64,000 nt of DNA, taken from NCBI GenBank assembly GCA_046046245.1, contig JBJOKE010000011.1:1-64000 (forward strand), in the 5' to 3' direction. The position numbers and the translations under genes are program-made. Within the stretch, counting starts at the first letter, position 1. Every line of letters begins with the position of its first letter. This DNA comes from UBA4615 sp046046245. Lineage in GTDB: Bacteria > Pseudomonadota > Gammaproteobacteria > Burkholderiales > Burkholderiaceae_E. The notes beneath the pieces were generated by a model. That model was not told the DNA's origin and ran no database searches. It saw only the letters and a program-made list of their open reading frames with translations. Shown piece after piece: positions 8,267 to 19,037 of the stretch.

Positions 8267-9283
8267 ATGACCGTCCGGATCGCGATCGACTGCATGGGAG
8301 GCGACCACGGCCTGCCCGTGACCGTCCCGGCCGCGCTGGCCTTCCTCGAGCACGAGCCCGACGCCGAGGTGATCCTCGTCGGTCGCGAGCCCGAGGTGCT
8401 CGAGCGGCTGAGGCAACTCGGCCGCGCGCCGGGTCCCCGCCTCTCGGTCCGGCATGCGTCCGAGGTCGTCGAGATGGACGACCCGGTCTCGCAGGCGCTG
8501 CGCCGGAAGCGGGACTCGTCGATGCGCATCGCGATCGAACTCGTCCGCGACGGCCAGGCCGACGCCGCGGTCAGTGCCGGCAACACCGGCGCGCTGATGG
8601 CGATCTCGCGCTTCGTGCTCAACATGGTCGAGGGCATCGAGCGCCCGGCGATCGCCGCGCCGATGCCGACCCAGTCGGGCGGCCAGACGATGATGCTGGA
8701 TCTCGGCGCCAACGTCGACTGCGGTCCCGAGCACCTGCTGCAGTTCGCGGTGATGGGCTCGGCGCTGGCGACCGCGCTCGGCGGCGTCGAGCGGCCCAAG
8801 GTGGGCCTGCTCAACGTCGGCGAGGAGGTCATCAAGGGCAACGAGGTGGTGAAGCAGGCCGCCGATCTGCTGCGTGCGAGCGGCCTCAACTTCCACGGCA
8901 ACGTGGAGGGGGACGACATCTACCGCGGCACGGTCGACGTGATCGTCTGCGACGGCTTCGTCGGCAACATCGCGCTGAAGACCTCGGAGGGACTCGCCCA
9001 GATGCTCGCCGGCTTCATCCGCGAGGAGTTCACCCGCGGTCCGCTCGCCAAGGCGATGGCACTCGTCGCCTATCCGGTCCTCACGCGCTTCAAGCGCCGG
9101 GTCGACCACCGCCGCTACAACGGCGCCAGCCTCGTCGGCCTGCGCGGCATCGTGATCAAGAGCCACGGCTCGTCCGATGCCTACGGTTTCGAGCAGGCGC
9201 TGCGGCGCGGGTATGATGCGGCCCGCAACGGACTGCTGCGCCGGATCACCGACGCGATCCCCAAGGTCCACCAGCCCCAATGA
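8267..9283 (+). CDS. plsX: Phosphate acyltransferase PlsX
   Basis: A 338-residue enzyme that makes acyl-phosphate from acyl-ACP, the first step of glycerolipid synthesis in the PlsX/PlsY route. The N-terminus IAIDCMGGDHG is the family signature, with SAGNTGALMA, NVGEEVIKGNEVVK and CDGFVGNIALKTSEG following in order. The length is normal. Its TGA overlaps the fabH ATG by 4 bases (ATGA), so the two are coupled. It stands between rpmF and fabH, as in E. coli. Confidence 0.97.
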   Translation: MTVRIAIDCMGGDHGLPVTVPAALAFLEHEPDAEVILVGREPEVLERLRQLGRAPGPRLSVRHASEVVEMDDPVSQALRRKRDSSMRIAIELVRDGQADAAVSAGNTGALMAISRFVLNMVEGIERPAIAAPMPTQSGGQTMMLDLGANVDCGPEHLLQFAVMGSALATALGGVERPKVGLLNVGEEVIKGNEVVKQAADLLRASGLNFHGNVEGDDIYRGTVDVIVCDGFVGNIALKTSEGLAQMLAGFIREEFTRGPLAKAMALVAYPVLTRFKRRVDHRRYNGASLVGLRGIVIKSHGSSDAYGFEQALRRGYDAARNGLLRRITDAIPKVHQPQ

Positions 9284-10269
9284 CGACCTCCCCGCGCGTG
9301 TATTCCCGGATCGCAGGCACCGGCGCCGCGCTGCCAGAACGCTGCGTGGACAATGCGACGCTGGCCGCCGAACTCGGTGCCCGAGGCATCGAGACCTCCG
9401 ACGACTGGATCGTCGCGCGCACCGGCATCCGCCAGCGCCACATCGCGACGCCGGAGGAGACCAGCTCGGTGCTCGGCGCACGCGCCGCGCGCGGCGCGCT
9501 GCAGGCGGCGGGCCTGAAGCCCGCCGAGGTCGACCTGGTCATCGTCGCCACCTCCACGCCCGACTACGTGTTCCCCAGCACGGCCTGCCTCGTCCAGCGC
9601 GAGCTGGGCATCGTCGGCGGCGCCGCCTTCGACGTCCAGGCGGTCTGCTCGGGCTTCGTGTACGGGATGAGCATCGCCGATGCGATGATCCGGGCGGGCA
9701 GCGCCCGCCACGCGCTGGTGATCGGCGCCGAGACCTTCTCCCGGATCCTCGACTGGAACGACCGCGGCACCTGCGTGCTGTTCGGCGACGGCGCCGGCGC
9801 GGTCGTGCTGTCGGCTGCCGATGCGCCCGGCATCCTCGCGACGAAGCTGCACGCCGACGGCCGCCACGAGTCGATACTGCGCACCGCCGGCAACGTCGCC
9901 CACGGCTCGATCACCGGCCATCCCTTCCTCACGATGGACGGGCAGGCCGTCTTCAAGCTGGCGGTCTCGGTGCTCGACGAGGTCGCGCGGGAGACGGTCG
10001 CCGCGGCCGGGATGACGGTCTCCGACATCGACTGGCTGATCCCGCACCAGGCCAACGTCCGCATCCTGCAGGCCACCGGGCGCAAGCTCGGGCTGCCTGC
10101 CGAGCGCGTGATCGTGACGGTCGATCGGCATGCGAACACCTCGGCCGCGTCGGTGCCGCTCGCGCTAGACGTCGCGGTCCGCGACGGCCGCGTGAAGCCC
10201 GGGCAGCACGTGATGCTGCAGGGCGTCGGCGGCGGCTTCACCTGGGGCGCGGTGCTGCTGCGCGTCTGA
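9280..10269 (+). CDS. fabH: Beta-ketoacyl-ACP synthase III
   Basis: A 329-residue condensing enzyme that starts fatty-acid synthesis by joining acetyl-CoA to malonyl-ACP. The catalytic triad is visible: Cys123 in VQAVCSGF, His256 in PHQANVRI, and Asn286 in RHANTSAAS. The C-terminal GGGFTWGAVLLRV is typical. Start overlaps plsX by ATGA; fabD begins 22 bases after its stop. Confidence 0.97.
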   Translation: MTTSPRVYSRIAGTGAALPERCVDNATLAAELGARGIETSDDWIVARTGIRQRHIATPEETSSVLGARAARGALQAAGLKPAEVDLVIVATSTPDYVFPSTACLVQRELGIVGGAAFDVQAVCSGFVYGMSIADAMIRAGSARHALVIGAETFSRILDWNDRGTCVLFGDGAGAVVLSAADAPGILATKLHADGRHESILRTAGNVAHGSITGHPFLTMDGQAVFKLAVSVLDEVARETVAAAGMTVSDIDWLIPHQANVRILQATGRKLGLPAERVIVTVDRHANTSAASVPLALDVAVRDGRVKPGQHVMLQGVGGGFTWGAVLLRV

Positions 10270-10291
10270 CCGAACACTTCCTCCCGAACCC

Positions 10292-11257
10292 ATGAAACTC
10301 GCGTTCGTCTTCCCGGGGCAGGGCTCGCAGGCCGTCGGCATGCTCGACTCTCTGGCCAACCGTCCGGAGGTCGCGTCGCTGATCGCGGAGGCCGACGCGG
10401 CACTCGGCGAGTCGCTGTCGGGCCTGATCCATTCGGGTCCGGCAGAGGCGCTCGCGCTCACCGTGAACACGCAGCCCGCGATGCTGCTCGCCGGACTGGC
10501 GTGCTACCGCGCCTGGATCGCCGCGGGCGGCCCGGACGCGGCGGCGGTCGCCGGCCACAGTCTCGGCGAATACACGGCGCTGACCGCCGCGGGCGCCTTC
10601 GAGCCCGGCGCCGCGCTGCGCCTGGTCAGGTTGCGCGCGAAGGCGATGCAGGAGGCCGTGCCGGTGGGCAGCGGCGGCATGGCCGCGATCCTCGGCCTCG
10701 ACGATGACCAGGTCCGCGCGGCCTGCCGACAGGCGACCGAGTCCTTCGCCGGCCAGTCGCCTGCGGTCGCGGGCGTGGCCGATGTCGTCGAGCCGGCGAA
10801 CTTCAACGCGCCCGCGCAGGTCGTGATCGCCGGCAGCAAGCCCGCGGTCGAGCGCGCCTGCGAGGCCGCGAAGGCGCTCGGAGCCAAGCGCGCGATGCCG
10901 CTGCCGGTGTCGGCGCCGTTCCACTCGTCGCTGCTGAGGCCGGCCGGCGAGCGGCTCTCGGCCGCGCTTCGCGAGACGGTGCCCGCCGCGCCGCGGATCC
11001 CGCTGGTGAACAACGTCGACGTCGCCGTGGCCACCGATCCGGCGGCGATCGTCGATGCGCTGGTCCGCCAGTCGTATTCGCCGGTCCGCTGGGTCGAGGT
11101 CGTGAAGGCGCTCGAGTCCATGGGCGTCGACCGCATCGTCGAGTTCGGGCCCGGCAAGGTGCTCGCCGGCCTCGTCAAGCGCATCGCCCCGGGCGTCGCG
11201 GTGTCGGCCGTGACCGACGCGACGAGCCTCGAAGCCGCTTTGAAGGAGATCGCATGA
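10292..11257 (+). CDS. fabD: Malonyl-CoA:ACP transacylase
   Basis: A 321-residue enzyme that loads malonyl groups onto ACP. The nucleophile Ser90 is in GHSLGEYTAL, and the catalytic His211 in SAPFHSSLL. FPGQGSQ near the N-terminus and EFGPGKVLAGL near the C-terminus are family marks. Its stop overlaps the fabG ATG by 4 bases (ATGA). Confidence 0.97.
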   Translation: MKLAFVFPGQGSQAVGMLDSLANRPEVASLIAEADAALGESLSGLIHSGPAEALALTVNTQPAMLLAGLACYRAWIAAGGPDAAAVAGHSLGEYTALTAAGAFEPGAALRLVRLRAKAMQEAVPVGSGGMAAILGLDDDQVRAACRQATESFAGQSPAVAGVADVVEPANFNAPAQVVIAGSKPAVERACEAAKALGAKRAMPLPVSAPFHSSLLRPAGERLSAALRETVPAAPRIPLVNNVDVAVATDPAAIVDALVRQSYSPVRWVEVVKALESMGVDRIVEFGPGKVLAGLVKRIAPGVAVSAVTDATSLEAALKEIA

Positions 11258-12012
11258 CCGACACCGCCGCTCCGCTGTCCGGCCGCGTCGCGCTGGTGAC
11301 CGGTGCCTCGCGCGGCATCGGCCGCGCGATCGCGCTGGAGCTGGGTCGCCTCGGCGCGACCGTGATCGGCACCTCGACCACCGAGGGGGGCGCGCAGGGC
11401 ACGACCGATGCGTTCGCCGCCGCCGGCGTGGCCGGACGCGGCGCGGTGCTCGACGTCGGCGACGCGGCCTCCGCCGACGCGCTGATCGAGTCGATCGGCA
11501 AGGCCGACGGACCGGTCACGATCCTGGTGAACAATGCAGGCATCACCCGCGACAACCTCGCGATGCGGATGAAGGACGACGAGTGGGCGTCGGTGATCGA
11601 CACCAACCTGTCGGCCGTGTTCCGCCTGTCGCGTGCGGTGATGCGCCCGATGATGAAGGCCCGCTGGGGCCGGATCGTCAACGTGACCTCGGTCGTCGGT
11701 TCGTCCGGCAACCCGGGCCAGGCGAACTACGCGGCCGCCAAGGCCGGCGTGGCGGGCATGACCCGCGCGCTCGCCCGCGAGCTCGGCTCGCGCGGCATCA
11801 CCGTGAACTGCGTCGCGCCGGGGTTCATCGACACCGACATGACGCGCGCGCTGGACGCGTCGCAGACCGCGACGCTGCTGCAGCAGATCCCGCTCGGCCG
11901 GCTCGGCGATCCCGCCGACATCGCCGCCGCAGTGGGGTTCCTGTGCACGCCCGCGGCCGGCTACGTCACCGGCAGCACGCTGCACGTCAACGGCGGGATG
12001 TACATGGCCTGA
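11254..12012 (+). CDS. fabG: 3-oxoacyl-ACP reductase
   Basis: A 252-residue NADPH-dependent short-chain dehydrogenase doing the first reduction of fatty-acid elongation. It has the cofactor motif TGASRGIGRA, NNAGITRDN, catalytic Ser146, and Tyr159 and Lys163 in YAAAKAGVAG. All catalytic residues are intact, in contrast to the other short-chain dehydrogenase near 60.3 kb. It overlaps fabD and is followed by a 134-base gap with a promoter for acpP. Confidence 0.97.
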   Translation: MTDTAAPLSGRVALVTGASRGIGRAIALELGRLGATVIGTSTTEGGAQGTTDAFAAAGVAGRGAVLDVGDAASADALIESIGKADGPVTILVNNAGITRDNLAMRMKDDEWASVIDTNLSAVFRLSRAVMRPMMKARWGRIVNVTSVVGSSGNPGQANYAAAKAGVAGMTRALARELGSRGITVNCVAPGFIDTDMTRALDASQTATLLQQIPLGRLGDPADIAAAVGFLCTPAAGYVTGSTLHVNGGMYMA

Positions 12013-12073
12013 GGCCGCCGCAGGGCTTAATCCCCCGGGGCCGGGTGCCACCGGGGCCGTGGGCGCGGGGTGC

Positions 12074-12079
12074 TAGAAT
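12074..12079 (+). promoter_or_regulatory. Putative extended -10 promoter for acpP
   Basis: TGCTAGAAT, an extended -10 (TG-n-TAGAAT), 67 bases before the acpP ATG. acpP is usually expressed far above its neighbours, and a private promoter in this gap fits. No strong -35 is seen. Confidence 0.5.
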
Positions 12080-12146
12080 CTCGCGCCGGTTTCAAGCCGG
12101 GATGCGGCCGTCGCCGCCCCGAGCGCATGAGGAAAGGACAACAGAG

Positions 12147-12386
12147 ATGAGCGACATCGAAGCACGCGTCAAGAAAATCGTCGCCGAGCAGCTGGGCGTG
12201 AACGAGGCCGAGATCAAGACCGAGTCGTCGTTCGTCGACGATCTCGGCGCCGACTCGCTCGACACCGTCGAGCTGGTGATGGCGCTCGAGGACGAGTTCG
12301 AGACCGAGATCCCGGACGAGGAAGCCGAGAAGATCACGACCGTCCAGCAGGCGATCGACTACGTCAAGGCCCATCCCAAGGCCTGA
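12147..12386 (+). CDS. acpP: Acyl carrier protein
   Basis: A 79-residue acidic carrier of growing fatty acids. Ser37 in the DSL motif (DDLGADSLDTVELVMALED) takes the 4'-phosphopantetheine arm, which the AcpS encoded near 22.4 kb would attach. An AGGAAAGG Shine-Dalgarno lies about 10 bases before the ATG. The frame is open well upstream through fabG, but the real protein starts here. Confidence 0.98.
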   Translation: MSDIEARVKKIVAEQLGVNEAEIKTESSFVDDLGADSLDTVELVMALEDEFETEIPDEEAEKITTVQQAIDYVKAHPKA

Positions 12387-12423
12387 CGGTCCTTCGCACG
12401 ACACCCGCGGGAGCGCACGCCGA

Positions 12424-13659
12424 ATGAGCCGACGCAGAGTGGTCGTCACCGGTCTCGGGCTGATCAGTCCGGTCGGCAACGACGTCGCCACCGGCTGGTC
12501 CAACCTGGTCGCAGGCCGGGGCGGTATCGGTCCGATCACCAAGTTCGACGCGTCCGCCTTCACCTGCCGCATCGCGGGCGAGGTGAAGGGCTTCGACGTG
12601 TCGGCGTGGATGCCGGCCAAGGAGGCGCGTCACTTCGACACCTTCATCCACTACGGGATCGCCGCCTCCGCGCAGGCCGTCCGGGACGCTGGCATCACGG
12701 CGGACAACGTGGATCCGGAGCGTGTCGGCGTGATCGTGGGTTCCGGCATCGGCGGCTTGCCGATGATCGAGGAGAACCACACCGAGTACACGAGCCGCGG
12801 CCCCCGCCGCATCTCGCCGTTCTTCGTGCCGGGCTCGATCGTCAACATGGTCTCGGGGCAGGTGTCGATCATGCACGGCTTCCAGGGGCCGAACTACGCG
12901 GTGGTGTCGGCCTGCACGACCGGCCTGCATTCCATCGGCGACGCCGGCCGCCTGATCGAATACGGCGACGCCGACGTGATGGTCTGCGGCGGTGCCGAAT
13001 CCACGGTGTCCCCGCTGGGCGTCGGCGGCTTCTGCGCCGCCCGTGCGATGTCCACGCGCAACGACGATCCGGCGACCGCCAGCCGTCCCTGGGACAAGGA
13101 CCGCGATGGCTTCGTGCTGGGCGAGGGGGCCGGCGTGCTGGTGCTCGAGGAGTACGAGCACGCGAGGCGCCGCGGTGCGCGGATCTACGGCGAGCTCGCC
13201 GGTTACGGCATGAGCGCCGACGCGCATCACATCACCGCCCCGGACCGCGACGGTCCCAAGCGCGGTATGCTCGCCGCGCTGCGCAATGCCGGCCTGGCGC
13301 CGGATGCGATCCAGTACGTGAACGCGCACGGGACCTCCACGCCGCTGGGCGACAGGAACGAGACCGAGGCGATCAAGCTCGCATTCGGCGACCACGCGAA
13401 GCGGCTCGTGGTCAACTCGACGAAGTCGATGACCGGCCACCTGCTGGGCGCCGCCGGCGGGGTCGAGGCGGTCTTCACCGTGCTGGCCGTCCACCACCAG
13501 ATCTCGCCGCCGACGATCAACATCTTCGAGCAGGATCCGGAGTGCGATCTCGACTACTGCGCCAACGCCGCGCGCGAGATGCGCATCGACGCCGCAGTCT
13601 CGAACTCGTTCGGGTTCGGCGGCACCAACGGCACGCTGGTCGTCAAGCGTCTGGCCTGA
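12424..13659 (+). CDS. fabF: Beta-ketoacyl-ACP synthase II
   Basis: A 411-residue elongation condensing enzyme. Catalytic Cys164 sits in SACTTGLHSIGDA, His302 in VNAHGTSTPLGD, and His339 in KSMTGHLLGAAGG. The C-terminal FGFGGTNGTLV is typical. It follows acpP by 37 bases and closes the fatty-acid block. Only 13 bases separate it from the next small gene. Confidence 0.97.
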   Translation: MSRRRVVVTGLGLISPVGNDVATGWSNLVAGRGGIGPITKFDASAFTCRIAGEVKGFDVSAWMPAKEARHFDTFIHYGIAASAQAVRDAGITADNVDPERVGVIVGSGIGGLPMIEENHTEYTSRGPRRISPFFVPGSIVNMVSGQVSIMHGFQGPNYAVVSACTTGLHSIGDAGRLIEYGDADVMVCGGAESTVSPLGVGGFCAARAMSTRNDDPATASRPWDKDRDGFVLGEGAGVLVLEEYEHARRRGARIYGELAGYGMSADAHHITAPDRDGPKRGMLAALRNAGLAPDAIQYVNAHGTSTPLGDRNETEAIKLAFGDHAKRLVVNSTKSMTGHLLGAAGGVEAVFTVLAVHHQISPPTINIFEQDPECDLDYCANAAREMRIDAAVSNSFGFGGTNGTLVVKRLA

Positions 13660-13672
13660 CCGGGACGCCGCG

Positions 13673-14188
13673 ATGGGCGTCGCCTTCGAACTCGAGGTGA
13701 CGCGCTCCCGTGGCGCGGACCGGTTCGATGCACTCGCCTGGTTCGTGGCGGCAGCATCGCTGTCGCTGTGCGCGACGTCCCTCGCAGCCGGACCGGTGTT
13801 CGTGGCCGACGGCGAACCCGGGCTGCGGGCGGCGCTCGCGATCGTCGCGGCGCTGTCCGCAGTCGTATCGATCGGTCTCGGACTCGGCTGCCTGCTGGGA
13901 CGGCGGGCCGCTTCTGCCCGTCCACCTGCCAGGCTGTCCGTCTCCGACGACGGCGCCCTCGCGCTGCAGGACCACCGTGGACCCGCCCGGCCGATGGCCC
14001 TGCGCGCGTCCTGTGCGTTGCCGGGCTTGACACTGCTGGTCGTGGCACCATATCCGGGCCAGTGGGGAACACCCCGCCGCGGTCGTCCCGTCGCGCTGCG
14101 GATCGGCCGGGACGCGGTGCCCGCCGACGGCTGGCGCCGGCTGCACGTGTGGCTGCGCTGGATCGAACGGGGCCCGCCGGGCCCGTGA
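13673..14188 (+). CDS. Small membrane protein, position of YgfX-like proteins
   Basis: A 171-residue protein of no certain family. Two hydrophobic helices lie at about residues 20-40 (LAWFVAAASLSLCATSLAA) and 50-77 (ALAIVAALSAVVSIGLGLGC). A soluble C-terminal half follows with conserved-looking tryptophans. This layout, two helices and then a soluble domain, recalls YgfX/CptA-type proteins, which often sit near rpoE or fabF in betaproteobacteria. That link is only inference from layout and position. The following mucD could start at a GTG overlapping this stop by 4 bases. Confidence 0.6.
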   Translation: MGVAFELEVTRSRGADRFDALAWFVAAASLSLCATSLAAGPVFVADGEPGLRAALAIVAALSAVVSIGLGLGCLLGRRAASARPPARLSVSDDGALALQDHRGPARPMALRASCALPGLTLLVVAPYPGQWGTPRRGRPVALRIGRDAVPADGWRRLHVWLRWIERGPPGP

Positions 14189-14199
14189 TCGGACAGAAG

Positions 14200-15717
14200 A
14201 TGAAACGACTCCTCTCCCTATGCCTGCTGGCGCTCGGTGTCGCCGGTGCCTCGCTCCTGCCCGTCGCTGCGACCGCCCAGCAGGCGGCGGTCGAGCGCGG
14301 GCTGCCCGACTTCGCGGACCTGGTCGAACGCACCGGCCCGGCGGTGGTGAACATCCGCACCACCGAGCGGGCACGCGCCAACGCGCAGCCGCCGAGCGGT
14401 GGCGGCGGTGCGCCGCAGATGCCGGAGGGCATCGACGAGAACGATCCGTTCTACGAGTTCTTCCGCCGCTTCTTCCCGCCGCGCCAGCAGCCCGGACCGA
14501 ACGGCCCGCGCGGTCGCGGCGGCGATGGCAGCGAGGTCCCGCGCGGCGTGGGCTCGGGCTTCATCATCTCGCCCGACGGCTACGTGCTGACGAACCACCA
14601 CGTGGTCGAGGGCGCGGACGAGATCTACGTGACGCTGACCGACAAGCGCGAGCTCAAGGGCAAGCTGATCGGATCGGATCGTCGCACCGACGTCGCGCTG
14701 GTGAAGATCGAGGGTTCGAGCCTGCCGGCGATGCGGATCGGCGATCCGCAGCGGCTGCGGGTCGGCGAGTGGGTCGTGGCGATCGGTTCGCCCTTCGGCC
14801 TCGAGAACACCGTGACCGCGGGCATCGTCTCTGCCAAGGGCCGTGACACCGGCGACTACCTGCCGTTCATCCAGACCGACGTCGCGGTGAACCCGGGCAA
14901 TTCGGGCGGCCCGCTGCTCAACATGCGCGGCGAGGTGGTCGGCATCAACTCCCAGATCTACAGTCGCACTGGCGGGTTCATGGGCATCTCGTTCGCGATC
15001 CCGATCGACGAGGCGATGCGCGTGGCCGAGCAGATCCGCGGCACCGGCCGGGTCACCCGGGGCCGTATCGGCGTGGGCATCGCCGAGGTGACCAAGGATG
15101 TCGCCGAGCCGCTCGGGCTGCCGCGTGCCGCCGGCGCGCTGGTGCGCAACGTCGAGGCCGGCGGACCTGCGGAGAAGGGCGGGCTCGAGGTCGGCGACAT
15201 CATCCTGAAGTTCGACGGCAAGGACATCCAGCGCTCGACCGACCTGCCGCGCCTCGTGGGCAACACCAAGCCCGGTTCGAAGGTGCCGGTGACGGTCTGG
15301 CGCAAGGGCCAGCAGCGCGAGTTGTCGGTGGTGGTGGCCGAGATGCAGCCCGAGCAGACGGCGCGCGCGGGCGGCAGCAATGGCCGGCCCCAGCAGACGC
15401 CCGGCGGCGGCGCGCAGCAGAGCAACCTGCTCGGGCTGGTGGTGGCCGACATCCCCGAGGATCGCCGCAACGCGCTGCGGATCAAGGGCGGTGTGCTGGT
15501 CGAATCGGTCGAGGGCGCCGCGGCGCGCGCGGGGTTGCGGCCGGGCGACGTGATCCTGTCGCTGAACAATCAGGATGTGACCGCTGCGAAGGCGTTCAAC
15601 GACGCGGTCGCGAAGCTCGACCGCACGAAGACGCACATCCTTCTGGTCCGGCGCGGCGAGAGCGCGCAGTTCGTGCCGATCCGGCCGACCGGCCAGGGCG
15701 GCCAGGGCGGCCAGTAG
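14200..15717 (+). CDS. mucD: Periplasmic serine protease, DegP/HtrA family (MucD)
   Basis: A 505-residue periplasmic protease and chaperone that removes misfolded envelope proteins. A signal peptide covers residues 1 to about 27 (cleavage near ATAQQA). The triad is His134 (TNHHVVEGAD), Asp164 (RTDVALVKI) and Ser235 (GNSGGPLLN). A Gly/Pro-rich linker with FFRRFFPPRQQPG precedes the protease domain, and two PDZ domains follow (about residues 290-385 and 405-500). The ATG at 14200 fits the signal peptide; a GTG at 14185 is possible. In Pseudomonas and many betaproteobacteria this gene follows rpoE-rseA-rseB; here those genes are missing. Confidence 0.94.
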   Translation: MKRLLSLCLLALGVAGASLLPVAATAQQAAVERGLPDFADLVERTGPAVVNIRTTERARANAQPPSGGGGAPQMPEGIDENDPFYEFFRRFFPPRQQPGPNGPRGRGGDGSEVPRGVGSGFIISPDGYVLTNHHVVEGADEIYVTLTDKRELKGKLIGSDRRTDVALVKIEGSSLPAMRIGDPQRLRVGEWVVAIGSPFGLENTVTAGIVSAKGRDTGDYLPFIQTDVAVNPGNSGGPLLNMRGEVVGINSQIYSRTGGFMGISFAIPIDEAMRVAEQIRGTGRVTRGRIGVGIAEVTKDVAEPLGLPRAAGALVRNVEAGGPAEKGGLEVGDIILKFDGKDIQRSTDLPRLVGNTKPGSKVPVTVWRKGQQRELSVVVAEMQPEQTARAGGSNGRPQQTPGGGAQQSNLLGLVVADIPEDRRNALRIKGGVLVESVEGAAARAGLRPGDVILSLNNQDVTAAKAFNDAVAKLDRTKTHILLVRRGESAQFVPIRPTGQGGQGGQ

Positions 15718-15869
15718 CGCGGCGTTTCGCGGTCGATCGGCGCGCGGTCCTCGCGCCCGGACCGCGCCGCTGCCCGCCGTCCGCCGCGGACCGGTCCACC
15801 CGCCCGGATCCGCGGCCCCCGGGCGGCTGCGGGCCCCAGGGGATCGACGGCCCCGAGCGGCCGATCGGC

Positions 15870-15875
15870 TAGAAT
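15870..15875 (+). promoter_or_regulatory. Putative -10 element for lepA
   Basis: TAGAAT in the 274-base gap between mucD and lepA. The rest of that gap (15718-15991) is GC-rich and shows no gene. The same gcTAGAAT form occurs before acpP and uvrC. It would give a leader of about 110 bases for the GTG start at 15992. Confidence 0.42.
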
Positions 15876-15991
15876 GGCAGGCTGTTCCGGCAGGAAGTGG
15901 GCCCAGCCCCGCCTGCGCCGTGCCCCGGCCCGGTTCGAGCCCATCCGGCTCCGGCGATCTCAACGGCGAACCAAGCGCCGCTCCTCCCACC

Positions 15992-17785
<1,794 letters not shown>

Positions 17786-17834
17786 TCGGCAGGCGCCCCG
17801 TGCGGGGGCCGATGCAAACAGAGAAGAACGACCG

Positions 17835-18629
17835 ATGAACTTCGCGCTGGTGCTGTTCCTGCTGCTGGTGGTGACCGGCATCGCCTGGGTCCTCGACAAG
17901 GCCTGGTTCGCGCCGGCCCGGCGGCGGCGCGGCATCGACCGCCAGCCGATCTGGCTCGAATACACCGCGGGCCTGTTCCCGGTCATCGCGGTCGTCTTCC
18001 TGCTGCGCTCCTTCGTCGTCGAGCCCTTCAAGATCCCGTCGGGCTCGATGATCCCGACGCTCCTGGTGGGCGACCTGATCCTGGTGAACAAGTTCTCCTA
18101 CGGCGTGCGGCTGCCGGTGGTGCATACGAAGATGATGGACGTGGGGCTGCCCGAGCGCGGCGACGTGATGGTGTTCCGCTTCCCCAAGGACACCTCGGTC
18201 GACTACATCAAGCGCGTCGTGGGCGTGCCGGGCGACACCCTGGCCTACGAGGACAACCGGCTGACGATCAACGGGCAGCCCGTGCCGCTGGAGCCGGCAG
18301 GGGAGTTCTACGATTCGGAGCGCCTGGTCTACTACAAGCAGTATTCAGAAAAACTCGGAGCAACCGAGCATAAGCTGTTGACAGAATTGGAGAAACCGTC
18401 TTTCATCTCGGGGGTCGACGCGTTCCCGTTCAGGGATCAGTGCACGTACGGCCGAACCGGCCTGACCTGCAAGGTGCCGGCGGGACACTACTTCGTGATG
18501 GGCGACAACCGAGAGAACAGCCTCGACAGCCGCTACTGGGGCTTCGTTCCGGAGCAGAACATCGTGGGCAAGGCGTTCTTCATCTGGATGAACTTCGGCG
18601 ACCTCGGCCGGATCGGACGGTTCCGCTGA
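17835..18629 (+). CDS. lepB: Signal peptidase I
   Basis: A 264-residue membrane protease that cleaves signal peptides from exported proteins. Two N-terminal helices (about residues 2-22 and 45-60) anchor it. The catalytic Ser71 is in PSGSMIPTL and Lys126 in DYIKRVVGVPGD; GDNRENSLDSRYWG is the conserved C-terminal box. About residues 168-192 are encoded by a distinctly AT-richer patch (18335-18410) that also contains a TTGACA. The lepA-lepB-rnc-era-recO-pdxJ-acpS order is the normal one. Its TGA overlaps the next ATG (TGATG). Confidence 0.96.
   Translation: MNFALVLFLLLVVTGIAWVLDKAWFAPARRRRGIDRQPIWLEYTAGLFPVIAVVFLLRSFVVEPFKIPSGSMIPTLLVGDLILVNKFSYGVRLPVVHTKMMDVGLPERGDVMVFRFPKDTSVDYIKRVVGVPGDTLAYEDNRLTINGQPVPLEPAGEFYDSERLVYYKQYSEKLGATEHKLLTELEKPSFISGVDAFPFRDQCTYGRTGLTCKVPAGHYFVMGDNRENSLDSRYWGFVPEQNIVGKAFFIWMNFGDLGRIGRFR
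18378..18406 (+). promoter_or_regulatory. Possible internal promoter in lepB
   Basis: A perfect TTGACA (18378-18383), a 17-base spacer and TTTCAT (18401-18406, 4 of 6 matches) lie inside the lepB coding sequence in an AT-rich patch. It could drive DUF4845-rnc-era-recO. The coding need for lysine, glutamate and leucine residues could also explain the patch. Confidence 0.35.
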
Positions 18630-19024
18630 TGAGCCGATCCGTCCGCCCGACGTGCGCCGCCCGGCAGCGGGGCCTTTCGCTGGTCTCCCTGATCGTGCTC
18701 GGCATGATCCTCGTGTTCGGCGCCCTGCTCGCCATGAACGTGTTCCCCACGGTCACCGAATACCTCGCGATCAAGCGGGCGGTCGTGAAGGCGCGCAACG
18801 ACGGCGGCGACCCGACGTCGATCCGCGCGTCGTTCGAGCGCACTGCCGCGGTCGACGACATCACTTCGATCACCTCGAAGGACTTGCAGATCGTCCGGCG
18901 TCCGAGCGGGGAGTACGTGGTGTCCTTCGCCTACGAGAAGCGGATCCCGCTGGTGGGCCCCGCGTGGCTGCTGCTCGACTACCGGGGCGACGCGCAGCCG
19001 CCGGGCGGGCCGGCGGCGCGATGA
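18629..19024 (+). CDS. DUF4845 family membrane protein
   Basis: A 131-residue protein with one N-terminal membrane helix (about residues 16-40, LSLVSLIVLGMILVFGALLA) preceded by RQRG. This resembles a type IV prepilin leader but lacks the glutamate at position 5. The rest is a small soluble domain, presumably periplasmic. DUF4845 proteins are encoded between lepB and rnc throughout betaproteobacteria and have no known function. The start overlaps the lepB stop (TGATG). Confidence 0.85.
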   Translation: MSRSVRPTCAARQRGLSLVSLIVLGMILVFGALLAMNVFPTVTEYLAIKRAVVKARNDGGDPTSIRASFERTAAVDDITSITSKDLQIVRRPSGEYVVSFAYEKRIPLVGPAWLLLDYRGDAQPPGGPAAR

Positions 19025-19037
19025 GCGGAGGCCGCTG

